Assembly: GCA_023663685.1 (NCBI GenBank)
Contig: JAMPHB010000001.1
Coordinates: forward strand, 362,489 to 426,488
DNA: 64,000 nucleotides
Reading direction: 5' to 3'
From: Blautia sp.
GTDB taxonomy: Bacteria; Bacillota; Clostridia; Lachnospirales; Lachnospiraceae
The first letter of the stretch is position 1. Each line of letters begins with the position of its first letter. Positions 23,610 to 33,477 of the stretch are shown here, piece after piece. The translations under genes were made by a program, and so were the position numbers. The notes beneath the pieces were generated by a model that was given only the letters and a program-made list of their open reading frames with translations, did not search any database and had not been told where the DNA came from.

Positions 23610-24458
23610 ATGTATGACTGTTTGATCGTAGGAACGGGCCCGGCGGGGCTTTCCGTTGCGCTGAACCTTAAGATACACCACAAGAGCTTTTTATGGTTTG
23701 GAAGCGAAAAGATGAGCGAGAAGGTGCAGAAAGCGCCGGGGATTGACAATTACCCGGGACTTGCGGGGGTCACGGGGGAGGAGCTGTTTGCGAGCTTTGA
23801 CGCCCACCGCCGCCAGATGGGGATTGCGATTACGGAGAAGCAGGTGACCAATATTATGCCGGCGAAGGACGGCTATATGGTGCTTGCGGACAACGAGGTG
23901 TACGAGACGAGGACGCTGGCATTGTGCACGGGAGTGGTGAACGCAAAGCCCCTAAAGGGTGAGGAGGAATTCCTTGGCCGGGGGGTGAGTTACTGTGCAG
24001 TCTGCGACGGGAATTTTTATAAGGATAAGAAAATCGCGGTGTATGCCAGCGCAAAAAAATACGAGCACGAGGTAGAATTTCTCGCGGATCTGGCGAGGGA
24101 GGTAGAATATTTCCCGGCTTACCCGGAGCCGGAGGTCGAGAGAGAGAATGTGCGGGTAAGCACAGATTATCCGGTGGAGATCGACGGAGGGTTAAAGGCC
24201 TGTGAGGTCACGCTAAAGAGCGGGGCGGTCTGCGAGGTGGACGGGGTGTTTATATTAAGAAATGCCGTTGCACCCTCCGTACTCTTAAAAAAGCTTGCAG
24301 TGGATCACGGGCATATCGTGGTGAACCGGCAGCAGGAGACCAATCTGCCCGGCTGCTTTGCGGCGGGGGACTGTACGGGGAGGCCTTACCAGTATGCGAA
24401 AGCCGTGGGGGAGGGCAACGTGGCCGCCCACGGGATCATTGCGTATTTAGACATCTGA
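23610..24458 (+). CDS. Thioredoxin-reductase-like flavoprotein lacking NADPH motifs
   Basis: A 282-residue protein, shorter than the usual 310 or so. The FAD half is intact: GTGPAGLSVA at the start, and GDCTGRPYQYAKAVGEGN near the end. The redox-active CAVCDG (Cys129, Cys132) is present. In the middle domain the NADPH-binding GGGxxA motif is replaced by YASAKKYEHE (about 145-154), and the HRRxxxR phosphate-binding motif by FPAYPEP. That pattern matches ferredoxin-dependent flavin thioredoxin reductases described from Clostridium, which do not use NADPH. So the likely role is thiol redox control fed by ferredoxin, an inference. It is followed by the phosphodiester glycosidase gene after 16 bases. 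Confidence 0.85.
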   Translation: MYDCLIVGTGPAGLSVALNLKIHHKSFLWFGSEKMSEKVQKAPGIDNYPGLAGVTGEELFASFDAHRRQMGIAITEKQVTNIMPAKDGYMVLADNEVYETRTLALCTGVVNAKPLKGEEEFLGRGVSYCAVCDGNFYKDKKIAVYASAKKYEHEVEFLADLAREVEYFPAYPEPEVERENVRVSTDYPVEIDGGLKACEVTLKSGAVCEVDGVFILRNAVAPSVLLKKLAVDHGHIVVNRQQETNLPGCFAAGDCTGRPYQYAKAVGEGNVAAHGIIAYLDI

Positions 24459-24474
24459 GGAGGAAACAGAGACA

Positions 24475-25665
24475 TTGAAAAAGACGGACAAAAGAGGAAA
24501 GAAAAAAAGATGGCTGATTGGCACCGGCACGACCTTATGCGTGCTGATTGCAATGTATCTGGTGGTGGCGTTTTCCCATATCCCCTTTATTGAGAAATGG
24601 CGGACAATCTATATCGAGACGGCGATGACGACGAACAGCCACCAGTGGCTTGCCACCATGCTTTTTCCCAAGAGCGTGATTGACAAGGTGATGGCAGATT
24701 ATGAAGCAAACCAGAAAGCGCAGGAGAATCTGGCCAGCACATGGGAGGATGATACGCAGCCGCAGACCGAGCAGCCGGATCCCGGGGAGAAGGAGGAAGC
24801 GGCCTTCTATCAGAAGTACCGGGAGCTGGATAACGATGTGGTGCGCAGCTATCTGGAAGCGCATATGCAGGCCACGGGCGAGAGCTATGACAATCTTCTG
24901 GTGCAGGATCTGGAGGAGAAGCTTGGTCTTGCGACGACGCAGGGAGACCCGCTCCTCGTGCTGGATACGGCGAACGAGCTGATGATCGTAAAGGTCAGCG
25001 GGGACAGCTATCAGGGAAAGCTTGCCATCGTGAAGAATCCGGAAAAGGTAGAGATGGTAAAGTCGAAAAATCTGGGCTCCTTCGGGCAGGAGGCCGGGGA
25101 TTTCGGTCAGCAGGAGGACGCTCTTTTAGTGGTGAATGCCAGCGGTTTTACAGATGTGGGCGGCCACGGAAGCGGCGGACAGGTCAAGGGTTCGCTGATC
25201 ATCGACGGCGTGGAATACGGCAACCGGGATATCAAGGGCTACTGGAAATTCTGCGGGATGAAAAAGGACAACAAATTTTACATCGGGGACTACTATAATA
25301 TTTCCGTGGAGGATTACCGCTGGAGCGCGGAATTTTTCCCGGCTCTTGTGGTGGACGGGGAGAGCGTGGTGGACGGAACCTTCGGCATGGGGCTGCAGCC
25401 CCGCACGGCGGTGGGACAGGCGCGGGACGGCTCCATGCTTCTGCTCATCATAGACGGACGCCAGGTGGGGCACAGCATCGGCTGTACGGTTGAGGAGTGC
25501 AAGAATATTTTGATGCGCTATGACGTATATCAGGCGATGAATCTGGACGGTGGAAGCTCCGCCGTCATGTGGTATGACGGGGATTATATTACAAAGGCCT
25601 CCAGCGTATCGGGGCGGGGGCGCTACATGCCCAATGCACTGATTGTTCGAAAAAGCGGCAGTTGA
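24475..25665 (+). CDS. Membrane-anchored phosphodiester glycosidase domain protein (NAGPA family)
   Basis: A 396-residue protein with a basic N-terminus, one transmembrane helix at about residues 14-35, then an extracellular region. Residues from about 210 form the phosphodiester glycosidase (formerly DUF2233) domain, with VVNASGFTDVGGHG, GLQPRTAVGQ, LLIIDGRQVGHSIG and the typical AMNLDGGSSAVMWYDG. Such proteins cleave GlcNAc-type phosphodiesters or act on cell-wall glycans; the substrate here is unknown. The start is TTG 24475, spaced 8 bases from GAGGAGGAA. No ATG fits the ribosome binding site. It lies within the run from 22.5 to 31 kb. Confidence 0.88.
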   Translation: MKKTDKRGKKKRWLIGTGTTLCVLIAMYLVVAFSHIPFIEKWRTIYIETAMTTNSHQWLATMLFPKSVIDKVMADYEANQKAQENLASTWEDDTQPQTEQPDPGEKEEAAFYQKYRELDNDVVRSYLEAHMQATGESYDNLLVQDLEEKLGLATTQGDPLLVLDTANELMIVKVSGDSYQGKLAIVKNPEKVEMVKSKNLGSFGQEAGDFGQQEDALLVVNASGFTDVGGHGSGGQVKGSLIIDGVEYGNRDIKGYWKFCGMKKDNKFYIGDYYNISVEDYRWSAEFFPALVVDGESVVDGTFGMGLQPRTAVGQARDGSMLLLIIDGRQVGHSIGCTVEECKNILMRYDVYQAMNLDGGSSAVMWYDGDYITKASSVSGRGRYMPNALIVRKSGS

Positions 25666-25687
25666 TTCAGAAGGACGGGTGAGAAAT

Positions 25688-27760
25688 ATGAATGAATACG
25701 GACTGACAGAGAAAGAACAACGGACAAATCTGCACAGGTACAATCACGCGCTGTTTCACAATATGGAGTTTTTCCTGGATATGGTCTGGGAGATCAACCT
25801 GAACACAGAGACGATATATATTATGCGTGACCGTACCGATGAGAGCCGCGCGCAGACCGAGTGGGCGTACATGGATTTCTATAAGGAGTATGAGACTCTT
25901 GTGAAGGAATCTGACCGTGAGCTGTTCCACAGTTTTATGGAGCTGGAGCGTTTGCAGGAGCTCTCCAACGAGGTATCTTTTGACCTGCGAATCTGGGGCA
26001 AAGAGGGCTGGCAGCGCCACCGCTTTGTGATGACTCCGGCGAAGAATGGCTGCGTCTACCTCTCCTCCTTAAATCTGCAGGAGGAGATTGAGGCGCAGAC
26101 AGAGAAGCTGAGGCGCACCAACCGCAGGCTGAAAAAGAGCATCAGCCAGGAGGAACAGTTTCGCCTTGCCTCGTTATCGGGAGCGATATTGATTTACAAT
26201 ATCAATCTGACACGCAACCTTATCGAGGAGGAATTTTACGAGATCGTGGACGGCGAGCGTTATCCCATGCTCGCACTGGTGGGACTGAGTGCACCGTGCA
26301 GCTTTGACGAGTTTTGCCGCAGATGGAGCAGGAACAAAATCCCGGAGGAATCAAGAGAGGTATTTTTGCAGAAATACAACCGGGAATACATGCTGCAGGC
26401 ATATGCCAGAGGTGAAAAAGAGGTAGAGATGGAGTTCGACACGGTGATCGGCCGGGGAATTCCGCTTACACTCCGCAACACGGCGCTGATTATACAGGAC
26501 AAGTCCAGCGGCGAGCTTTTGGCCACCGTAATCGGCAAGGACGTTTCCTCCCAGCGCAAGGAGGAGCGCAGGGAGAGGGAGGCTTTAAGGGACGCCTATG
26601 AGATGGCGATGCAGGCCAATGCGGTGAAGACGGATTTTCTCTCCCGCATGAGCCACGAGATGTTTACGCCGCTCAATGCGATCATCGGCATGACCTCTTT
26701 AGCGAAAGAGCGCACAGAGGACGAGCAGATTCTCCAGTGCCTGGAGGCTATCGAGCGGGCGGGAACCGAGCATCTGCATCAGATTTCGAGACTTTTGGAT
26801 GCGAGCCTGCTGGAAAACAAAATGATTGAGCAGGTGGAACAGGAGGCGGTTCTGTCCAGAATCGCAGAACAGATCGTAAGAAATGAAAAGAAAGAGGCGG
26901 GGGAAAAGAATATCACCATAGAGCTGGACACTTCCTCCTTGGTCAACGATCATGTGGTCTGCGACGTATGGCGGGTGGGGCAGCTCCTGCAGTGCTTTGT
27001 GGAGAACTCCATCAAATATACCGGTGAGGGCGGCAGGATAAGGGTCAGCGTGGTGGAATGCCCGGAGCGGCACAATTCCTACGTCAAGTATCAGTTTATT
27101 GTGAGGGATAACGGGGACGGGATACGGCCGGAGGATCAGGAGCGCATCTTTAATCCCTTTGAGCGCGTGGAGGACAGCCGTATCAGCCGCCATTCGGGCA
27201 ACGGCCTCGGGCTGTATATTGCGCGCAACATAGCGCGGATGCTGTATGGCGATGTAAAACTGGAAAGTACATATGGCAGGGGCTCCGTGTTTACCGCTAC
27301 CATTTTCCTAAAGTCCTGCAGCATTTCTGAGGAGGCGAGGACTGAGCCTGAGCGGGCAAAGAGCGGGGAGGAGGATTTCTCCGGAAAACGGATTTTGATC
27401 GTGGAGGATAACGATATCAATGCGGAGATTGCGGCGATGCTCCTGGAGGTTTTGGGCTGTGAGACGGAGACTGCGGTCAACGGGCAGGAGGCCGTGGAAC
27501 GGGTTCTGTCAACACCTCCGGGCTATTATGACATGCTGCTCATGGATATCAAGATGCCGGTGATGGACGGCTATGAGGCCACGCGCGCCATTCGCGGCAG
27601 CACGAGAAAGGATCTCTATATGCTGCCGATCGTTGCAGCCTCTGCCAATTCCTACCCGGAGGATGTAGAGAAGTCCTACGCCAGCGGAATGAACGGGCAT
27701 ATCGCAAAGCCGCTGGATAAGGAGCTGCTTGCCTCGGCGATGAAAAAGTGGCTGCTGTAG
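25688..27760 (+). CDS. Cytoplasmic hybrid histidine kinase/response regulator with altered H-box
   Basis: A 690-residue soluble hybrid kinase with no membrane segment. Two PAS-like sensor regions (about residues 20-130 and 155-290) precede the HisKA domain, where the H-box reads [15 protein letters not shown]. His323 is present, but the usual Arg of HE-x-RTP is Phe. The HATPase domain ([24 protein letters not shown]) and a C-terminal receiver ([27 protein letters not shown]) follow. There is no output domain. The start is ATG 25688 after AAGGACGGGTGAG; the in-frame extension upstream lies inside the previous gene. It sits between a wall-related glycosidase and gltX; the signal and partner are unknown. 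Confidence 0.92.
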   Translation: MNEYGLTEKEQRTNLHRYNHALFHNMEFFLDMVWEINLNTETIYIMRDRTDESRAQTEWAYMDFYKEYETLVKESDRELFHSFMELERLQELSNEVSFDLRIWGKEGWQRHRFVMTPAKNGCVYLSSLNLQEEIEAQTEKLRRTNRRLKKSISQEEQFRLASLSGAILIYNINLTRNLIEEEFYEIVDGERYPMLALVGLSAPCSFDEFCRRWSRNKIPEESREVFLQKYNREYMLQAYARGEKEVEMEFDTVIGRGIPLTLRNTALIIQDKSSGELLATVIGKDVSSQRKEERREREALRDAYEMAMQANAVKTDFLSRMSHEMFTPLNAIIGMTSLAKERTEDEQILQCLEAIERAGTEHLHQISRLLDASLLENKMIEQVEQEAVLSRIAEQIVRNEKKEAGEKNITIELDTSSLVNDHVVCDVWRVGQLLQCFVENSIKYTGEGGRIRVSVVECPERHNSYVKYQFIVRDNGDGIRPEDQERIFNPFERVEDSRISRHSGNGLGLYIARNIARMLYGDVKLESTYGRGSVFTATIFLKSCSISEEARTEPERAKSGEEDFSGKRILIVEDNDINAEIAAMLLEVLGCETETAVNGQEAVERVLSTPPGYYDMLLMDIKMPVMDGYEATRAIRGSTRKDLYMLPIVAASANSYPEDVEKSYASGMNGHIAKPLDKELLASAMKKWLL

Positions 27761-27783
27761 AGGAAGGAAAGGAGAATAGGAAG

Positions 27784-29232
27784 ATGGCAAAGGTGAGAAC
27801 ACGGTTTGCGCCGAGCCCGACAGGGAGAATGCATGTGGGGAATCTGCGCACCGCGCTGTATGCCTACCTGATTGCGAAGCATGAGGGCGGCGATTTTATA
27901 CTGCGTATTGAGGACACTGATCAGGAGCGCTATGTGGAGGGCGCGGTGGATATTATTTACCGCACGCTGAAAACCGCGGGACTTCTGCACGACGAGGGTC
28001 CGGACAAGGACGGGGGCGTGGGTCCCTATGTGCAGAGCGAACGGCAGGCGAAGGGCGTCTATCTGGACTACGCAAAGAAGCTTATCGAGCGCGGGGAGGC
28101 GTATTACTGTTTCTGTGACAAAGAGCGCCTGGAGGGGCTTAAGACGGTGGTTGCGGGCAAGGAGATTTCGATATACGACAAGCATTGCCTGCAGCTTTCA
28201 AAGGAGGAGGTGGAGGCGAACCTCGCCGCGGGAAAGCCCTATGTGATTCGGCAGAACAACCCGAGGGAGGGGACGACGACCTTTGCGGATGAAATCTATG
28301 GGGATATCACCGTGGACAATGCCGAGCTCGATGACATGATACTCATCAAGTCCGACGGCTACCCCACCTACAATTTTGCAAATGTGGTGGACGATCATCT
28401 CATGGGCATCACCCATGTGGTGCGGGGGAACGAGTACTTATCCTCCTCGCCGAAGTACAACCGCCTTTATGAGGCATTTGGCTGGGAGGTTCCGGTGTAT
28501 ATCCACTGTCCGCTCATCACGGACGAGGAGCATCAGAAGCTGTCAAAGAGGAGCGGACACGCCTCCTTTGAGGATCTGACTGAGCAGGGATTTCTGCCGG
28601 AGGCGGTTGTGAACTTTGTCGCGCTTTTGGGCTGGAGCCCGGAGGACAATGAGGAGCTCATGTCCTTAGAGGAGCTGGTGCAAAAGTTCAACTACCGCCA
28701 TATGAGCAAGTCCCCGGCGGTGTTCGACTTTACAAAGCTCAAATGGATGAACGGCGAGTACCTGAAGAAGATGGAGTTTGACGCCTTTTATGAGATGGCT
28801 GCGCCTTACATCCGGGAGGTGGTCACGGAGGACTATGACCTGAGAAAAATTGCGCGCATGGTACAGAGCCGCATCGAGACGCTGCAGGATATCCGGGGGC
28901 ACATTGACTTTTTCGGGGAGCTGCCGGAGTACGACCCTGCCATGTACATCCACAAAAAGATGAAGACCACGCAGGAGAGCTCCCTTGCAGTGCTCACTGA
29001 GGTGCTTCCTCTTCTGGAGCGGCAGGAGGATTACAGCAACGACGCGCTGTATGCGCTGCTCGCCGGATATGTGGAGGAAAAGGGCGTAAAAAACGGCTAT
29101 GTGATGTGGCCGGTTCGTACCGCCGTTTCGGGAAAGCAGATGACGCCGGGCGGAGCGACAGAGCTCATGGAGGTGCTGGGGAAGGAGGAATCCCTAAAGC
29201 GGATCCGAAAGGGCATAGCGCTTTTGGCATAG
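27784..29232 (+). CDS. gltX: Glutamyl-tRNA synthetase
   Basis: Class Ic synthetase charging tRNA-Glu (and, if non-discriminating, tRNA-Gln). It starts [14 protein letters not shown], with the HIGH-type motif as HVGN and the KMSKS-type motif as KLSKR. The protein is 482 residues, typical for bacteria. The start ATG 27784 follows AAGGAG at 27768-27773. The in-frame upstream codons belong to the end of the kinase gene and are excluded. It lies 23 bases after the hybrid kinase and 10 bases before the helicase, so they are probably cotranscribed. No T-box or other leader is present. Confidence 0.97.
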   Translation: MAKVRTRFAPSPTGRMHVGNLRTALYAYLIAKHEGGDFILRIEDTDQERYVEGAVDIIYRTLKTAGLLHDEGPDKDGGVGPYVQSERQAKGVYLDYAKKLIERGEAYYCFCDKERLEGLKTVVAGKEISIYDKHCLQLSKEEVEANLAAGKPYVIRQNNPREGTTTFADEIYGDITVDNAELDDMILIKSDGYPTYNFANVVDDHLMGITHVVRGNEYLSSSPKYNRLYEAFGWEVPVYIHCPLITDEEHQKLSKRSGHASFEDLTEQGFLPEAVVNFVALLGWSPEDNEELMSLEELVQKFNYRHMSKSPAVFDFTKLKWMNGEYLKKMEFDAFYEMAAPYIREVVTEDYDLRKIARMVQSRIETLQDIRGHIDFFGELPEYDPAMYIHKKMKTTQESSLAVLTEVLPLLERQEDYSNDALYALLAGYVEEKGVKNGYVMWPVRTAVSGKQMTPGGATELMEVLGKEESLKRIRKGIALLA

Positions 29233-29242
29233 CGGAGGAAAA

Positions 29243-31066
29243 ATGGAATTTAACCAATCACAGAGAGAGGCCATCCTGCACGGGGATGGCCCTATGCTTG
29301 TGCTGGCAGGGCCGGGGAGCGGCAAGACCAGCGTGATCACAGAGCGGGTCGCCCATCTGATACAGGAGCGCCATGTCAGGGCGGAGAATATTTTAGTCAT
29401 AACCTTTGCCCGGGCGGCGGCGGGGGAGATGCGTGAGCGTTTTTCCCGCAGAATGGGGGAGCTTCCCGTCACATTCGGAACCTTTCACTCCGTCTTTTTC
29501 CGCGTGCTGAAATCCGCTTACCGGCTTACGCCGGACAATATTATCCCGGAAGAGAGGCGCTATCAGCTTATGCGGGAGCTGATAGCCCGGTTTTCACTGG
29601 AATATCAGGACGAAAATGAGTTTATTGGCGACCTGCTCGCAGAGATTAGCATGATTAAAAATTCCCGTATGGAGGTCGCGCATTTTTATTCCAGCCACTG
29701 CGGGGAGGCGATTTTTCGGAAAATCTATGAGCTGTATCAGAAACGGCTGTCCGAAAACCGGCTTTTGGATTTTGACGACATACTGACCTGTACCTTTGAG
29801 CTTTTCGACCAGCGGAAGGACATACTGGCGGCATGGCAGAGGCGGTATCCCTACATACTGATTGACGAATTTCAGGATATTAACCAGATTCAGTACGATA
29901 TCATCCGCATGATGGCAGAGCCGCGCAGCAACCTCTTTGCGGTGGGGGACGACGACCAGTCCATCTACCGCTTCCGGGGCTCAAGGCCGGAGCTCATGCT
30001 GGGCTTTTCCAGAGATTATCCGGGAGCAGGGCAGGTGACGCTGGAGACCAATTACCGCTCAAAGCCGGAGCTGGTGGCGGCGGCAGGGCGGCTGATCGCT
30101 GTCAACCGGCACCGTTTTCCGAAGAAAATCTCCTCTGCGAATGCGGGAAAGGGGGAGATTATTTTTCAGTGTTTTGAGGATCAGAGGCAGGAGAACGCCT
30201 TTGTGGTCAGTGAGATTAAAAAGGCGCTTGCAGCGGGCACAAGCCCCCGGGAGCTTGCGGTGCTCTGCCGGACAAACCTGCAGCCACGGCTTCTCATGGA
30301 GCAGCTTCTGGAGCAGAATATTCCCTTTTACACGAGGGAGCGCACGCCAAATCTCTACGAGCACTGGATTGCAAAGGATATCCTTGCATACCTGCGCATC
30401 GCGGGTGGCAGCAGGGCGAGAGCGGATTTTCTTTCGGTTATGAACAGGCCGAAGCGCTATATCGGCAGGGACAGCCTGCCGGAGTCAGAGGTGGCATTCG
30501 ACGAATGGATAAAAATGTATGAGGATAAGCCGTGGATCGCTGAGCGCATCGAGACGCTGTGGCGGGATGTGGAGCGTTTAAAATCCATGAGTCCCTATGC
30601 GGCGGTCAACTATATCCGCCGGGGCATTGGCTATGACGATTATCTGGAGGAGTATGCCGCTTATCGGGGAATCGAAAAGGAGGAGCTTCTCGGGACGGCG
30701 GAGGAGCTTTTACATGCGGCGAAGGAGCATAAAACCGTGGAGGCATGGCTTTTACATATCCGCGAATACAGGGATAAGCTGCAGGAGCTTGCAAGGCAGA
30801 CAAAAGAAAGCCCGGAGGCGGTCAGCATAGCGACGCTGCATGGCGCAAAGGGCTTAGAGTATGAAAGAGTGTTTCTGATTGATGTCAACGAGGGCGTTAT
30901 GCCCTACAAAAAGGCAGTGCTGGATGCAGAGCTTGAGGAGGAACGCCGCCTGTTCTATGTGGGAGTGACCCGGGCGAAGTCCGCCCTCTGTCTGTGCGCT
31001 GTGAAGCAGCTGCACAATAAAAAAGCAGAGGTATCCAGATTTGTGAGGGAGATGGGGAGGAGTTAA
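29243..31066 (+). CDS. UvrD/PcrA-like superfamily 1A DNA helicase, short form
   Basis: An ATP-dependent 3'-5' helicase of 607 residues, about 100 shorter than UvrD or PcrA. Motif I is LAGPGSGKTS (about 21-30), Ia is ITFARAAAGEMRER, II is ILIDEFQDINQIQ, III is AVGDDDQSIYRFRGS, IV is ETNYRSKPELV, and V/VI are ATLHGAKGLEYERVF and RRLFYVGVTRAK. All motifs are intact, so it should be active. The short 2B region and missing C-terminal extension set it apart from classical PcrA. It follows gltX by 10 bases and overlaps the convergent DUF1292 gene by 4. A role in repair or in displacing proteins from DNA is inferred from the family. Confidence 0.93.
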   Translation: MEFNQSQREAILHGDGPMLVLAGPGSGKTSVITERVAHLIQERHVRAENILVITFARAAAGEMRERFSRRMGELPVTFGTFHSVFFRVLKSAYRLTPDNIIPEERRYQLMRELIARFSLEYQDENEFIGDLLAEISMIKNSRMEVAHFYSSHCGEAIFRKIYELYQKRLSENRLLDFDDILTCTFELFDQRKDILAAWQRRYPYILIDEFQDINQIQYDIIRMMAEPRSNLFAVGDDDQSIYRFRGSRPELMLGFSRDYPGAGQVTLETNYRSKPELVAAAGRLIAVNRHRFPKKISSANAGKGEIIFQCFEDQRQENAFVVSEIKKALAAGTSPRELAVLCRTNLQPRLLMEQLLEQNIPFYTRERTPNLYEHWIAKDILAYLRIAGGSRARADFLSVMNRPKRYIGRDSLPESEVAFDEWIKMYEDKPWIAERIETLWRDVERLKSMSPYAAVNYIRRGIGYDDYLEEYAAYRGIEKEELLGTAEELLHAAKEHKTVEAWLLHIREYRDKLQELARQTKESPEAVSIATLHGAKGLEYERVFLIDVNEGVMPYKKAVLDAELEEERRLFYVGVTRAKSALCLCAVKQLHNKKAEVSRFVREMGRS

Positions 31067-31389
31067 TCCTCCTCCATCTCCTCAAAAAGATTTTCATCCA
31101 ATATCTCATCAAAGCGGTCGGAGGCAGTCTCGTATTCCTCGTCGCTCTCTATCATCGTAATCTCCGGAAGACCCTCCCCGTCCTCCGCATAGCGGTAGAG
31201 GTAGACCTCTCCGGTCTCATTTTCGCCACCGTCGGGATCTAAGGGCATCAGCGCGATATAGTCCCGGTCTCCGGCCTCAAAGATCGTGAGAATCTCACAC
31301 TCCACCTCACCGGTGTCCAGCTCCAGTGTCACGCGGATATCATCAATCTCGTCCTCAGTTACTGGCGTTGCTTTTTCGTTTTCTGCCAT
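31063..31389 (-). CDS. DUF1292 family protein (YrzB-like)
   Basis: A 108-residue, very acidic protein (many Glu and Asp) of the DUF1292 family, function unknown. The core strand pattern VTLELDTGEVECEILTIFE, then YIALMPLD and EVYLYRY, is visible. The acidic tail ends LFEEMEED. It has a perfect sigma-A promoter and a GGGAGGGTTGAC leader before the ATG at 31389. The stop region overlaps the convergent helicase end by 4 bases. In many Firmicutes this family sits near yrzL and alaS; that context is absent here. Confidence 0.88.
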   Translation of the reverse strand: MAENEKATPVTEDEIDDIRVTLELDTGEVECEILTIFEAGDRDYIALMPLDPDGGENETGEVYLYRYAEDGEGLPEITMIESDEEYETASDRFDEILDENLFEEMEED

Positions 31390-31425
31390 GTCAACCCTCC
31401 CGTTTTACAATATATGTGTTCTTTC

Positions 31426-31454
31426 ATTATATAGAGTTGATTTTCTCTTGTCAA
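31426..31454 (-). promoter_or_regulatory. Consensus sigma-A promoter for the DUF1292 gene
   Basis: On the minus strand a perfect TTGACA (complement of 31449-31454) and a perfect TATAAT (complement of 31426-31431) are 17 bases apart. Confidence 0.88.
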
Positions 31455-31468
31455 TCTGAAATAGGAGC

Positions 31469-31497
31469 TATACAAGTAAAGAAAAAAAGGGTATAAT
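31469..31497 (+). promoter_or_regulatory. Candidate promoter for the GH13 homologue
   Basis: A perfect TATAAT (31492-31497) is preceded 17 bases upstream by TATACA (31469-31474, 4/6). The two divergent promoters (31426-31454 and this) are close but do not overlap. Confidence 0.5.
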
Positions 31498-31536
31498 TTG
31501 TAAGTAGGGGTTGACAGCAAGGATGGGCGGTAGAGA

Positions 31537-33477
31537 ATGAAAAATGCCATGAGAGAAGGAAATTACGAGAAATTAGGAGTAAGCAGACGGCAGGATAAAA
31601 TAACCTTTACCTTCTGTGGGGAGAAGGAGGATCGCTGCGCAGTTGTTCTTGTCCACCGGAAAGACAAGAGCAGGATCCGGCTGGAGGTTCCGGAAGAGTT
31701 CTGCCTTGGTTCCCTGCGCTCTGTCGAGGTCGAGGGGATTGCGCTCCCGGATTATGAGTATTTTTATGAGATCAACGGGAATGTTGTGATGGATCCTTAT
31801 GCCCACCGGGTGACCGGCCGGGAGATCTGGAATGACAGCCGCCGGGAGGAAAGCGGCTATGAGGTATATGCCGGGTTTGCGGAGGAAGAGTTTGACTGGA
31901 GGGCGGATCAGGCGCCGGAGGTTCCTGCCCGTGAGCTGTTTATGTATAAGCTGCATGTGCGCGGATTCACCATGGAGGCGGGAGTAAAGCATCCGGGTAC
32001 CTTTGCCGCGCTGATGAACAAGATCGGTTATTTGAAGCGTCTCGGCGTTACCAGTGTCGAGCTGATGCCGGTATATGAGTTTGAGGAGATGCCGATTCCG
32101 GTTACAGTACAGCTGCCGGAGTATGTGACATGGCAGTCCGATGAGGAGGATATGATTCGTCCGGCCGCGCCAAAGGAGGAGCGGGGGAAGCTCAACTACT
32201 GGGGCTATGGGCCGGGGAATTACTTCGCGGTGAAGGCGGCCTACGCTTCCAACCCGGAAAATGCGGCTGCGGAGTACAAGACACTGATCCGGCGTTTGCA
32301 CGAGCACGGCATGGAGTGCATCATGGAGATGTTTTTCCCGGAGGGGACGAACCATAATCTGATACTGGATGCGCTGCGCTACTGGGTCAAAGAGTACCAT
32401 GTGGACGGTTTTCACCTGCTGGGGCCAAGTATTCCCCTGACAGCGGTCGTGCAGGATAATATGTTAAGCCGCACGAAACTTTTCTGCGAGGGCTTTCCGT
32501 CGGAGGTGGCGGGGGAGCTGAGACGCGGGACGCTCTTTGTCTACCGGGAAGAGTATATGTATCCGGCCAGAAAAGTCCTCAATCATCTCAACAGCAATAT
32601 GCGGGAATTTGCGGATCAGCAGCGCAAGCAGGGGGCGACGCTTGGCTATGTGAACTACATAGCGGGCAATAACGGCTTTACGCTGGCGGATCTGTTTATG
32701 TATAACGATAAGCACAACGAGGAGAACGGAGAGGGGAACTTGGACGGGAACGCCTGGAATTTCAGCAACAATTACGGCGTGGAGGGACCCAGCCGCCGCC
32801 GCTACATCAATTCCCTGCGGCGCATCAAGTGGCGCAACAGCATGATGATGCTCTTTTTGGCGCAGGGAGTGCCGCTGGTGTGGGCGGGAGACGAGATCGG
32901 CAATTCCCAGCAGGGCAACAACAATGCCTACTGTCAGGACAATACGGTGGGCTGGCTCAACTGGAGAAATGAGGCCTCCCACAGAAAAGAGCTGCAGTTT
33001 TTGCGCCAGCTTGCGGCTTTTCGGAGAGAGCATCCCATTCTCTCTAACGAGATGCCCTTCCAGTTTTGCGATTACCGCTCCTTAGGCGCGCCGGATCTCT
33101 CCTTCCACGGGGAGAATGCATGGATCTTAGAACCGGACGTGGGGCAGATGTGTCTGGGAATGATGTATTGCGGTGCGTATTCCCCCCATGCGGATAAGAC
33201 AGAGGACGTCTATGTGGCTTATAACTTTTTCGCGGCGGTCTCAAGTCTTGCACTTCCCAAGCTTGCCGGGAATAAGGAATGGTATCTGGTGATGGACAGC
33301 GCCGGCGAGACGCCCTATTACGAGGAGCCTGTCCGGCAGGAGCAGCAGGCGTACATACATCTAAAGCCCCAGTCCATCTGTGTACTGGTCAGCAGGCCTG
33401 GGAAATCTGAAAAAAAGAGGCGTGGTAAGAAACATGAACAAGGCATGGGAACATTTGAAAACAATAGTCAGACATAA
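31537..33477 (+). CDS. GH13 debranching-enzyme homologue with lost catalytic residues
   Basis: A 646-residue homologue of isoamylase/GlgX-type glycogen debranching enzymes: a CBM48-like N-terminal domain (about 20-100), a GH13 barrel from about 135, and a C-terminal beta domain. The FTLADLFMYNDKHNEENGEG segment and the LFLAQGVPLVWAGDEIG stretch are clear family marks. The catalytic core is not conserved: the nucleophile Asp of the usual GFRFD is Leu295 (GFHLL). The His-Asp pair of the usual NYxxxHDGFTL is Asn378-Asn379 (AGNNGFTL). The region I DVVxNH motif reads MEMFFPEGTNH. Glu318 (FCEGF) may retain the acid/base position. It is therefore probably a glycan-binding or regulatory pseudoenzyme. 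The last 44 bases overlap the DUF5662 gene. Confidence 0.85.
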   Translation: MKNAMREGNYEKLGVSRRQDKITFTFCGEKEDRCAVVLVHRKDKSRIRLEVPEEFCLGSLRSVEVEGIALPDYEYFYEINGNVVMDPYAHRVTGREIWNDSRREESGYEVYAGFAEEEFDWRADQAPEVPARELFMYKLHVRGFTMEAGVKHPGTFAALMNKIGYLKRLGVTSVELMPVYEFEEMPIPVTVQLPEYVTWQSDEEDMIRPAAPKEERGKLNYWGYGPGNYFAVKAAYASNPENAAAEYKTLIRRLHEHGMECIMEMFFPEGTNHNLILDALRYWVKEYHVDGFHLLGPSIPLTAVVQDNMLSRTKLFCEGFPSEVAGELRRGTLFVYREEYMYPARKVLNHLNSNMREFADQQRKQGATLGYVNYIAGNNGFTLADLFMYNDKHNEENGEGNLDGNAWNFSNNYGVEGPSRRRYINSLRRIKWRNSMMMLFLAQGVPLVWAGDEIGNSQQGNNNAYCQDNTVGWLNWRNEASHRKELQFLRQLAAFRREHPILSNEMPFQFCDYRSLGAPDLSFHGENAWILEPDVGQMCLGMMYCGAYSPHADKTEDVYVAYNFFAAVSSLALPKLAGNKEWYLVMDSAGETPYYEEPVRQEQQAYIHLKPQSICVLVSRPGKSEKKRRGKKHEQGMGTFENNSQT

